This document shows, in pieces, positions 57,174-64,000 of a DNA stretch of 64,000 bases. The position numbers and the translations under genes are program-made. The stretch's first letter is position 1; every line of letters starts with the position of its first letter. The notes under the pieces are model-generated. The model saw only the letters and a list, made by a program, of their open reading frames with translations, was not told the origin of the DNA and searched no databases. This stretch comes from Weissella minor. Its GTDB lineage: Bacteria; Bacillota; Bacilli; Lactobacillales; Lactobacillaceae. The DNA lies in assembly GCF_001437425.1 (NCBI RefSeq), contig NZ_JQCD01000031.1, positions 1 through 64,000 on the forward strand. The letters run 5' to 3'.

Positions 57174-57866
57174 TTATTTGACGAAACGATCAGCCCAACG
57201 TTGGATGTAACGCTGAGGGATTGAAAGAATAGTAACGAAGATGGCATAGATGGCAGCAACCAATAGGTACATTTGCAAAGGTTCGAAAGTAACAGCGGCC
57301 ATCTGCTGTGAGAGATAGAACATTTCAACAATAGTTACGGTTGAAGCAAGTGATGTATCTTTGATTAATGAAATAAAAGAATTTGCCAGTGTTGGAATTG
57401 AGACACGTGCTGCCTGCGGCAATATGATACGGGTAAATGTTTGGCCTTCCGTCATACCCAAGGCCTGAGCGGCTTCGCGTTGCGTACCAGGAATTGATGA
57501 AATAGCGGCACGAATAGCTTCACTGGCATAGGCCCCAGAGTTTAGTGAAAGGACGGCGATGGCTGCGACCCATGCAGATGGTTGTAACCACTCAATGCCG
57601 AGTTTAGGTAGCCCGTAAAAGACAACGAACAACTGCACTAGCATTGGGGTTGAACGGAATGCCCATACATAAAAGGCTAATAAGTTATTTAGGATAAACC
57701 AGAGCACTTTTTTGAAGCCGGTCACTTGTGGATCGTAAGAACGAAACACACCGACGAATCCGGCAAAGACCAGTGCGAAGGCAAAAGAAATTAATGCAAG
57801 CGGAATTGTATATTTAAGTCCGGCCACGATTAATTGGGGGGCGTATGTGGTTATGAAATCTATCAT
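57174..57866 (-). CDS. Polar amino acid (cystine-type) ABC transporter permease
   Basis: The 230-residue HisM-type permease has about five helices and the EAA loop AQALGMTEGQTFTRIILPQA that docks to the ATPase. GAAAGGAC lies upstream of the ATG at 57866. It is preceded by a 200-base leader with a short Cys-containing open frame and a terminator, implying attenuation. Confidence 0.92.
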   Translation of the reverse strand: MIDFITTYAPQLIVAGLKYTIPLALISFAFALVFAGFVGVFRSYDPQVTGFKKVLWFILNNLLAFYVWAFRSTPMLVQLFVVFYGLPKLGIEWLQPSAWVAAIAVLSLNSGAYASEAIRAAISSIPGTQREAAQALGMTEGQTFTRIILPQAARVSIPTLANSFISLIKDTSLASTVTIVEMFYLSQQMAAVTFEPLQMYLLVAAIYAIFVTILSIPQRYIQRWADRFVK

Positions 57867-57895
57867 GAAAAAGTCCTTTCAACAGTACCGGCGCA

Positions 57896-57942
57896 AAATA
57901 AAAAGCGCCTAAGAAGCCAAAAATAGTTGGTCCTAGCGCGCT
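57896..57942 (-). terminator. Attenuator terminator before the permease gene
   Basis: On the minus strand AGCGC-GCTAGGA-CCAA pairs with TTGG-CTTCTTA-GGCGCT and is followed by TTTTTATTTT. Its left arm (AAGCGCGCTAGG) can alternatively pair with CCTAACGCGCTT inside the leader gene (11 of 12), and that leader segment can also pair with GCGTTAGG just after it. Three mutually exclusive pairings are thus possible. Confidence 0.7.
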
Positions 57943-57976
57943 TATTACGTTTTATCGAGTTGTTCACCAAAACGAC

Positions 57977-58039
57977 CTAACGCAAAAAGCGCGTTAGGCA
58001 GATACATGCAGCTTGATTGTTCGTGTTTGTATGCATCAT
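57977..58039 (-). CDS. Cysteine-codon leader peptide of the cystine-type transporter operon
   Basis: A 20-codon frame (MMHTNTNNQAACICLTRFLR) has a strong ribosome binding site, AAGGAG 9 bases upstream. It starts within about 30 bases of the predicted transcript start. It carries Cys codons 12 and 14 (TGT, TGC) directly before the segment CTAACGCG that takes part in alternative RNA pairing, then stops. The arrangement of leader gene, hairpin switch, terminator and transporter gene is the standard form of ribosome-mediated attenuation. It suggests induction when Cys-tRNA is short. Not experimentally supported here. Confidence 0.7.
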   Translation of the reverse strand: MMHTNTNNQAACICLTRFLR

Positions 58040-58069
58040 TTTGTGAAACTCCTTGTATTTGATATCTTG

Positions 58070-58098
58070 ATTATATTGAATTTACTAACAAAATGCAA
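58070..58098 (-). promoter_or_regulatory. Promoter of the transporter leader-permease-ATPase operon
   Basis: On the minus strand TTGCAT (58098-58093), a 17-base spacer and TATAAT (58075-58070). Confidence 0.8.
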
Positions 58099-58215
58099 GG
58101 AAAAACGCGCGCTTTATGCCACTCACAAAAAATATGAACTTTTTATTAGTAAGTTGAAGGGTATCTAGAATGGGCTTTGGCGCTTTTGAAAAATATGAAA
58201 AAATGAATTTGGGGT

Positions 58216-58244
58216 TTGACAGGTTTAAAAAAGGCCGTTATGAT
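58216..58244 (+). promoter_or_regulatory. Promoter of the binding-protein gene
   Basis: TTGACA at 58216-58221, a 17-base spacer and TATGAT at 58239-58244. Confidence 0.8.
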
Positions 58245-58378
58245 TTGGGCATAATCTAAATTTGAAACGAGAAAGAAGCCATGAAAACTTTAGCCAAACG
58301 ATGTTAGCCCTGACGATTTTAATTTAATTAGTATGTAATTTCGCAATATTAATCAAGAGAAAAAAGGGATAATAAATT

Positions 58379-59188
58379 ATGAATACATTAGTTAAAACAT
58401 CATTAATCGTGGCCGCAACAGGTGTTGTTGGAGTTGGTCTTATTTCAAGCCAAGCGTCAGCAGATTCTTATAAGTCTGACTTAAAGAACAAGGGTGAATT
58501 GACGGTCGGACTTGAAGGGACATATGCGCCATTCTCATATAAGAACAAGTCAGGTAAGTTAGTTGGTTACGATGTTGATGTTGCCAAAGCTGTTGCCAAA
58601 GAAATGGGATTGAAGCCAGTCTTCGTTGAGACAAAGTTTGATTCATTGGTTGCTGGTTTGGATGCCAATAAGTATGACGTTGTCTACAATGATATGGGTA
58701 AGACGAAGGAACGTGAAAAGAACTATGCCTTTGGTGGTCAATACTTGAATTCTGAAGCGGTTATTCTTGTTAAGAAGGACTCAGACATTAAGACAGTTAA
58801 GGATTTGAAGGGTAAGAAGGCCGCACAAACGACTTCATCTAACTATGGTCAAGCTGCTAAGAAGAATAAGGCTGAATTGGTTAGTGCACCAGGCTTTGCG
58901 GAGGCTTTGGACTTAGTTAGCTCAGGTAAAGCAGATGCAACTTTGAATGCAGATGATGCATGGAGCATTTACAAGAAGGAACATCCTAAGACTGACTTGA
59001 AGGCAATCCGTACCGATGATTTGGATTCATCAGGTGCTGCGCCAATGTTAAATAAGAAAGATAAGCAGTTAGCTAAGGAAATTACAAAGGCTCAAGATAA
59101 GTTGAAGGAAGATGGAACTTTGACAAAGTTGTCTAAGCAATACTTTGATAAGGATCTTAGTGGAAGCAAAGACGATAAGAAGGACTAA
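58379..59188 (+). CDS. Amino acid (probably cystine) ABC transporter substrate-binding protein
   Basis: The 269-residue class F binding protein starts with a signal sequence that ends ISSQASADS, followed by GELTVGLEGTYAPFSYKN, VGYDVDVAKAVAKEMGL, FDSLVAGLDANKYDVV, and the Lys/Asp-rich tail. It resembles TcyA/FliY-type cystine binders. Binding proteins of Gram-positives are normally lipoproteins, but no Cys is present near the cleavage site, so it would be released or held in another way. Divergent from its permease and ATPase genes. Confidence 0.88.
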   Translation: MNTLVKTSLIVAATGVVGVGLISSQASADSYKSDLKNKGELTVGLEGTYAPFSYKNKSGKLVGYDVDVAKAVAKEMGLKPVFVETKFDSLVAGLDANKYDVVYNDMGKTKEREKNYAFGGQYLNSEAVILVKKDSDIKTVKDLKGKKAAQTTSSNYGQAAKKNKAELVSAPGFAEALDLVSSGKADATLNADDAWSIYKKEHPKTDLKAIRTDDLDSSGAAPMLNKKDKQLAKEITKAQDKLKEDGTLTKLSKQYFDKDLSGSKDDKKD

Positions 59189-59210
59189 TCAAAATTAATA
59201 TAGAAGTATT

Positions 59211-59242
59211 GAAAACCGCTTCAGGATTGAAGCGGTTTTTTA
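59211..59242 (+). terminator. Terminator of the binding-protein gene
   Basis: AAAACCGCTTCA pairs with TGAAGCGGTTTT around GGAT, then T residues. Confidence 0.92.
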
Positions 59243-59315
59243 TTGCATGCTTGTCAGATATACCGTGAGTGGTGCATAATTTGTATCTGTAATTGAGTTA
59301 AGAGAGGATTATCAC

Positions 59316-60203
59316 GTGAAAAATTTATTGAAGTTACTTGAAGTGCAATCTTTAGTGGCGGCGGCCTTACCATTAATGTTGGGATTTTTATACACACTAA
59401 ATGTGTACCAACAATTTAATGGTGTAAACGCTTTGGTTTTTGCACTTATCGCATTTGCTTTGCAAATGGGCGTTAATGTGTGGAACAATCTGCAAGATTT
59501 CCGTGCTGCCAGCAGCGAAGAATGGAAAAATGGGGTTAACAATATTGTCGGAGCTGCCGGCTATACAGTTCGTCAGGTGGGACTGGTCTTGTTTATTTTA
59601 GTCGGATTCGCCGGAATTGCTGGTTTATGGTTGGTCACACGGACCGGTTGGCCATTATTGATTATGGGCTTAATTGGTTTTTTGGTGGCTTATTGGTATG
59701 CTGGAACGCCATTACCTTTATCGCGAACACCTTTTGGTGAGTTGGCTTCAGGATTGACGATGGGCTATTTAATTTTCTTGGCCGCTGTTTATGTCAATGT
59801 GGCCCCGCTCTTAACTTGGACTTTGATTTGGCATGCCATGGTTGCATCAGCGATTGCATGGTTTGCGATTGCTGACATCATGTTGGCCAATAATATTGGT
59901 GATTATGAGGAAGATTTGGCTGAAGGGCGCCGCACATTGGTCGCATTACTAGGTAAGCCGAATGCGTTACGCTTATTTGTCGGCATTTATGTGGCTGGAT
60001 ATGTGGTCTTAATCATTGCAGTTGTGTTGGGGATTTTACCATGGCCAAGTTTGTTGGCATTAATTTCAGCACCGGTTGTTTTCAAGCAGGTCCGCCAATT
60101 CCAAGCGGATCCGCAAAAGAAGAATTTTCCACTAGCAATTAAAAATGTTGTCCTAATATCAATAACTTTGGCATTAGGTTTGATTATTGCATTATTTATA
60201 TAG
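59316..60203 (+). CDS. menA: UbiA-family prenyltransferase, probably MenA
   Basis: This membrane enzyme joins a polyprenyl chain to an aromatic acid. In Firmicutes it is the 1,4-dihydroxy-2-naphthoate step of menaquinone synthesis. The 295-residue protein has about eight helices. The two Asp-rich sites are NVWNNLQDFRAAS (about 50-65) and IMLANNIGDYEEDLAEGRRT (cut at 20; about 190). Start is GTG at 59316, set by GAGAGG 8 bases upstream. No other men genes are in the window. Confidence 0.87.
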   Translation: MKNLLKLLEVQSLVAAALPLMLGFLYTLNVYQQFNGVNALVFALIAFALQMGVNVWNNLQDFRAASSEEWKNGVNNIVGAAGYTVRQVGLVLFILVGFAGIAGLWLVTRTGWPLLIMGLIGFLVAYWYAGTPLPLSRTPFGELASGLTMGYLIFLAAVYVNVAPLLTWTLIWHAMVASAIAWFAIADIMLANNIGDYEEDLAEGRRTLVALLGKPNALRLFVGIYVAGYVVLIIAVVLGILPWPSLLALISAPVVFKQVRQFQADPQKKNFPLAIKNVVLISITLALGLIIALFI

Positions 60204-60291
60204 TAGAATAATGTGTCTGGTAAGATGTTTACATCATTCCGGGCATTTTTAATTTCAGTTTATAAAAAAATATTTTTAAGGGGTAGGCAAT

Positions 60292-61434
60292 ATGCAATAT
60301 TTAAAACAGTCGCGTTTTTTTTATTGGACAATTGAAACATTAGCAATTGTCGTATTGATTTGGGTGTTGTCACAATTAAGTTTTGTGTTGCAGCCAGTTG
60401 GCCAATTTATTGGTGCTGTATTCGTTCCTTTGATTATTTCAGGATTCTTATTTTATTTGATGAATCCGGCGGTGAAGTTTTTATCGAAGATTAAAATCGG
60501 AAAATTTCATCTAGGTCGTGGGACAAGTGTCGCAATTGTTATGATTTCTTTCATCGCAATTATCTTATTGAGTTTCTTCTCATTGATCCCTAGCTTGGTG
60601 CAACAATTGACGAAAGTTGTTGCAAGTGCGCCAGATACGATTTCTGCCACGCAAGCATGGCTCCGTGATTTCAGCAACAATGAAATGGTGCAAAATATTA
60701 CGAAGCAAATCGATTTGGACAAGATTCAAAAGCATGCCCAAAAGTATGCGGAGAGTATCGTAATGGGAACGGCTAATGGATTCGGTTCATTGTTGGGAAC
60801 GTTGACAAGTGTTGTTGTTACATCAATTACGGTACCAGTTATGACCATCTACATGTTGTTGGATGGGAATAAGTTGTCACCATTTATTCAAAAATTATTT
60901 GAACGTAAGAATCAACCAATGGTTGCTGACATCTTAGGTCGTTTGGATAAGACAATTTCAAACTACATTACAGGACAAGCTTTGGAAATGTTGTTTGTCG
61001 GTGTATTTACAACCTTAGGATACGTTTTGATTGGTCAAAACTATACATTGTTGCTTGGTGTGATTGCTGGTCTAACTAATGTGATTCCATATGTGGGACC
61101 TTATATTGGTTATATTCCAGCTGTGATTGTGGCTTTGATGCAAGGTGGCGTTAAGCAAGCCATTTTGGTAACAATCATTGTGTTGGTCGTGCAACAAGTC
61201 GATGGAAACATTGTCTTCCCACGTATTATGGGAAGTACATTGAATATTCATCCGCTAACGATTCTAGTGTTATTATTGGCAGCCGGAAATATCGCTGGAA
61301 TACCGGGGATGATTTTGGCTGTGCCAGCATATGCAATTGTTCGAACGATTGTTATTTATGCCTGGGAGTTGTGGAATTTGCAAAAGCATGGTCCCAAACC
61401 AGAAGTATTGGAACCAAATGAAGTGAGTGAATAA
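60292..61434 (+). CDS. AI-2E family (PerM/UPF0118) membrane protein
   Basis: The 380-residue protein has about eight hydrophobic segments and the family block VIPYVGPYIGYIPAVIVAL, with QQVDGNIVFPRIMGSTLNIH shortly after. Members are variously linked to AI-2 export or Na+/H+ exchange. Which applies here cannot be told. AAGGGG lies upstream. Own terminator. Confidence 0.9.
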   Translation: MQYLKQSRFFYWTIETLAIVVLIWVLSQLSFVLQPVGQFIGAVFVPLIISGFLFYLMNPAVKFLSKIKIGKFHLGRGTSVAIVMISFIAIILLSFFSLIPSLVQQLTKVVASAPDTISATQAWLRDFSNNEMVQNITKQIDLDKIQKHAQKYAESIVMGTANGFGSLLGTLTSVVVTSITVPVMTIYMLLDGNKLSPFIQKLFERKNQPMVADILGRLDKTISNYITGQALEMLFVGVFTTLGYVLIGQNYTLLLGVIAGLTNVIPYVGPYIGYIPAVIVALMQGGVKQAILVTIIVLVVQQVDGNIVFPRIMGSTLNIHPLTILVLLLAAGNIAGIPGMILAVPAYAIVRTIVIYAWELWNLQKHGPKPEVLEPNEVSE

Positions 61435-61440
61435 AGATTA

Positions 61441-61470
61441 AGGGGCAATGGGAACATTGCTCCTTTTTTT
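61441..61470 (+). terminator. Terminator of the AI-2E family gene
   Basis: AGGGGCAATG pairs with CATTGCTCCTT around GGAA and is followed by T residues. Confidence 0.88.
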
Positions 61471-61603
61471 GTTAAAAAAGCGGTGAAAATAAAATTTTTT
61501 AGGAAATTTTATGATTAAGCGTCAAAGTTGATATGACCGGCTTTATGCGGATGTGAGTTTGTTAAAAACCTAGCAAAGTATCACGATAATTGTTGCAAAT
61601 ATA

Positions 61604-61631
61604 TTGCAAAATAATGTGAGTAATTTATAAT
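61604..61631 (+). promoter_or_regulatory. Promoter of the second amino acid permease gene
   Basis: TTGCAA at 61604-61609, a 16-base spacer and TATAAT at 61626-61631. No T-box consensus or terminator is seen between it and the gene, unlike the permease at 24176. Confidence 0.7.
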
Positions 61632-61695
61632 GAGTACTTAATCAGCGTGCAATGTACGCGTAAAAAATTGGGAATAAGAAAGCGAGGCGCAATTT

Positions 61696-63048
61696 ATGTC
61701 AACTCAAAACGACGCCAATTCACATGAATTTGAGCGTGGATTGTCTGGCCGACATGTTGAAATGATTGCCTTAGGTGGAACGATTGGAACTGGGTTATTC
61801 TTGGGAGCAGGAAAATCAATCAGTGCTGCAGGACCTTCCATCTTATTGATTTACATGGTTACCGGAATTTTTATGTTCTGGATGATGCGAGCGTTAGGAG
61901 AATTACTCCTAACCGACACCAATCAACCAACCTTCATTGGATTTATTGAGAAATATCTTGGTGATAAGACCGGATTCGTTATTGGTTGGACCTATTGGTT
62001 AGGTTGGGTAGCAATTGCCATGGCTGAATTAACAGCCGTTGGAACTTATATGAAATTTTGGTTCCCAACGGTGCCGGTCTGGATTTGGGCCGTGGGCTTC
62101 TTGGTAGTACTATACTTAATTAATATTATCGCCGTTGGTGCCTTTGGTGAAACGGAATTCTGGTTTGCGATGATCAAGATTATTGCTATCTTAGCAATGA
62201 TTGCAACTGGAGTGATTATGGTGGTGACACATACTGAGACTTCTGCCGGTGTTGCTAGTTTGTCACATCTTTGGAAAGATGGTTTCGTAGCAGATGGTGG
62301 TAAGAACATCTTATCAGCATTCCAAATGGTCTTCTTTGCCTTCTTGGGAATTGAATTCGTTGGAATTACAGCTGCTGAAGCGAAAGATCCTGATCGGATT
62401 ATTCCAAAGGCCATCAATTCAATCATTATGCGAATCTTGATTTTCTATATCGGTGCCTTAATTGCGATTATGAGTATCCAACCTTGGACGAATTACTCAG
62501 CAAATGAATCACCATTCGTGCAGGTTTTCTCAGGAATTGGAATTACAGCTGCTGCTGGAATTATTAATTTCGTTGTGTTGACCGCTGCTGCTTCTTCTTT
62601 GAACAGTGCCTTGTTTACGACAGGTCGTATGTTGTTCTCTTTGACGCCTGAAACATCACGTTTCCACAAGTTAAACCATCATAAGTTGCCATTTAATGCC
62701 ATTACATTTTCAACATTGTTGATTGGTTTTGCAGCCGTTATTAACTACATAACACCAGATGGGGCTTTTGAAATTATCACATCAGTTGCATCAGCTGCGT
62801 TCGTTGTCATCTATGCGGTGCTAGTTGCAGCGCACTTGGCTTATCGTAAGCATCCTGATTATCAAACAAGTGAGCATAAGTTCCAGATGCCTGGAGCACC
62901 TTATACGGATTACTTAACCATTGCATTCCTAGTTGGTATCTATATTATCTTGCTAACAACGAAGGAAACTCAAATTACAGCAATTTTAGCTTTGATTTGG
63001 TTCGCAATCTTAACGTTTATTAGTTTCCGAAATAAGAAAAAAGCTTAA
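61696..63048 (+). CDS. Amino acid permease, AAT family
   Basis: The 450-residue permease has twelve predicted helices and GRHVEMIALGGTIGTGLFLG at residues 18-37, then FFAFLGIEFVGITAAEAKDP in mid-protein. Like the gene at 24176 it looks CycA-like, but the two are clearly diverged paralogues. Substrate is not determinable. GAGG lies 8 bases upstream of the ATG. Confidence 0.9.
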   Translation: MSTQNDANSHEFERGLSGRHVEMIALGGTIGTGLFLGAGKSISAAGPSILLIYMVTGIFMFWMMRALGELLLTDTNQPTFIGFIEKYLGDKTGFVIGWTYWLGWVAIAMAELTAVGTYMKFWFPTVPVWIWAVGFLVVLYLINIIAVGAFGETEFWFAMIKIIAILAMIATGVIMVVTHTETSAGVASLSHLWKDGFVADGGKNILSAFQMVFFAFLGIEFVGITAAEAKDPDRIIPKAINSIIMRILIFYIGALIAIMSIQPWTNYSANESPFVQVFSGIGITAAAGIINFVVLTAAASSLNSALFTTGRMLFSLTPETSRFHKLNHHKLPFNAITFSTLLIGFAAVINYITPDGAFEIITSVASAAFVVIYAVLVAAHLAYRKHPDYQTSEHKFQMPGAPYTDYLTIAFLVGIYIILLTTKETQITAILALIWFAILTFISFRNKKKA

Positions 63049-63051
63049 ATT

Positions 63052-63082
63052 TAAAGGCTAATCCTTAGGATTAGCCTTTTTT
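63052..63082 (+). terminator. Terminator of the second amino acid permease gene
   Basis: AAAGGCTAATCC pairs with GGATTAGCCTTT around TTA, then T residues. Confidence 0.92.
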
Positions 63083-63164
63083 CTTGGCTTCGAATAGTGC
63101 GTACAACATCAAGTAAGTGGTAAAATGACTAATGATATACAAAAATGACATAGGAGACAAAAAG

Positions 63165-64000
63165 ATGGCTGAAAAATTTATTGACCGTGATTATATTCGT
63201 ACATATGCCCAAACTGACGACATTGATCGTAAGTGGTTAGATGTTCCTTACATGGCGGGCAAGCGCCATAATTTAGATATTTATTTACCAAATAAACCGG
63301 CAACGTCTTATCCGGTGATTATCGATGTCTTTGGTGGTGGACTTTGCTTTGGAGATAAGAGTTCACATAAGCTTGAACCGGCTTTGCGATTATTACGTGA
63401 TTATGGTTTTGCCGTAGTTAGCATGGATTATTCACTCTTAGCAGATGCGCCTTTTCCAACTCAAATTTATGAAGTAAAGGCGGTTGTTCGTTTTGTTCGT
63501 GCAAATGCAGCCAATTATCAACTTGATCCAAATAAGATTGCTTTAATGGGCGAATCTTCTGGGGCTCAATTAGCTGTAACGACGGCTGCAACGCAAAACA
63601 AGACTGAATTTGCGGATGCTAATTTTGGTGCGTACTCAGATGTGTCAGAAGCAGTACAAGCAGTCATTGCCATGTATGGACCTTATGAATTTGATCAGTT
63701 CGTAAATCAATTTGCAGAATCTGGGGTGACTTCAAAGTATACTGAAACAGGGGAGGCAGATTCATTTCAAGGTCAGCTCTTTGGCCAAACCGCGCCTCGC
63801 GATGTACCTGATTTAGTCCAAACGGTTAATCCGGTAAATTATTTTTCAGAACAATTACCACCAATCCTTGCAATGGTTGGACGCAGTGATCCAGTTGTCC
63901 CTTATCAACAAACGGTAAATATGATGACAGCAGCTCGCCAAAAAATTGGTGAGGAAAAAACACCATATTATATTGTTGAAGATGGTGTGCATGGTCCTGA
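63165..64000 (+). CDS. Alpha/beta-hydrolase esterase (partial, runs off the right edge)
   Basis: The frame is open from the ATG at 63165 (GGAG 8 bases upstream) to the window end, at least 278 codons. It shows the oxyanion-hole segment DVFGGGLCFGDKSS, nucleophile Ser in MGESSGAQLA, the acid Asp in VGRSDPVVP and the triad His in DGVHGP close to the edge. This matches the carboxylesterase/BD-FAE group of small-ester hydrolases. No signal peptide, so cytoplasmic. Only the last few codons should be missing. Confidence 0.88.
   Translation, partial: MAEKFIDRDYIRTYAQTDDIDRKWLDVPYMAGKRHNLDIYLPNKPATSYPVIIDVFGGGLCFGDKSSHKLEPALRLLRDYGFAVVSMDYSLLADAPFPTQIYEVKAVVRFVRANAANYQLDPNKIALMGESSGAQLAVTTAATQNKTEFADANFGAYSDVSEAVQAVIAMYGPYEFDQFVNQFAESGVTSKYTETGEADSFQGQLFGQTAPRDVPDLVQTVNPVNYFSEQLPPILAMVGRSDPVVPYQQTVNMMTAARQKIGEEKTPYYIVEDGVHGP

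Larger units (their letters stand above)
57867..58378. promoter_or_regulatory. Divergent control region between transporter permease and binding-protein genes
   Basis: The 512 bases hold, leftwards, a promoter (58070-58098), a 20-residue leader gene (57977-58039), an antiterminator/terminator (57896-57998) and the permease start. Rightwards they hold a promoter (58216-58244) and a possible 8-residue leader (58281-58307). The middle stretch of about 58099-58215 shows nothing recognisable. Confidence 0.75.

Overview
The window is a chromosomal replication-origin neighbourhood of a low-to-moderate GC lactic acid bacterium. The gene order (rnpA-rpmH / dnaA-dnaN-yaaA-recF-gyrB-gyrA), the class II HMG-CoA reductase, pyruvate oxidase, Lactobacillales-style promoters and ribosome binding sites, and the many Leuconostocaceae-like proteins fit Weissella or a close relative best. 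The genus is an inference from gene content, not a database result.

Layout. Positions 1-250 carry tandem promoters and leader of an rRNA operon that reads leftwards out of the window. From 267 to 14.7 kb nearly all genes are on the minus strand: an HMG-CoA reductase operon, lipoteichoic acid synthase, gyrA, gyrB, recF, yaaA, dnaN, dnaA. The origin is bipartite: an unwinding module with a DnaA-trio between dnaA and dnaN (about 13.13-13.32 kb) and a large DnaA-box array between dnaA and rpmH (14.73-15.4 kb). Rightwards lie rpmH, rnpA, yidC and signal peptidase I. Next comes a minus-strand heme-acquisition operon (two NEAT proteins plus a binding protein, permease and ATPase; 17.7-23.0 kb), then ktrA, a T-box-controlled amino acid permease, rlmH, a second very dense DnaA-box cluster (26.1-26.7 kb) and ktrB.

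From 28 to 41 kb the content is more accessory: RNase HI, membrane proteins, an alkyltransferase, two MFS exporters, a MerR regulator broken by an amber codon that faces a MerR-type promoter driving an alcohol dehydrogenase/cyclase/membrane-protein operon, and a DUF2252-polyphosphate kinase pair. From 41 to 64 kb there are pyruvate oxidase, guaA, a monofunctional transglycosylase, an RNA methyltransferase, a 3-hydroxyacyl-CoA dehydrogenase, the fructose PTS operon, a zinc-type CzrA/P-type ATPase pair, a cystine-type ABC transporter behind a cysteine-codon leader peptide, a UbiA/MenA prenyltransferase, an AI-2E family protein, a second amino acid permease and a truncated esterase at the right edge.

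How parts may work together. Heme uptake, MenA and pyruvate oxidase suggest optional aerobic or respiratory metabolism. CcpA sites (cre) sit at the pyruvate oxidase, fructose and hydroxyacyl-CoA dehydrogenase promoters. Six parS-like palindromes with a CACATG-type core are scattered at 17.7-53.9 kb to the right of the origin and look like a centromere region. The most interesting items are these parS variants, the second DnaA-box cluster, the Cys leader/attenuator, the T-box, the tyrosine-less NEAT domains and the broken MerR switch.
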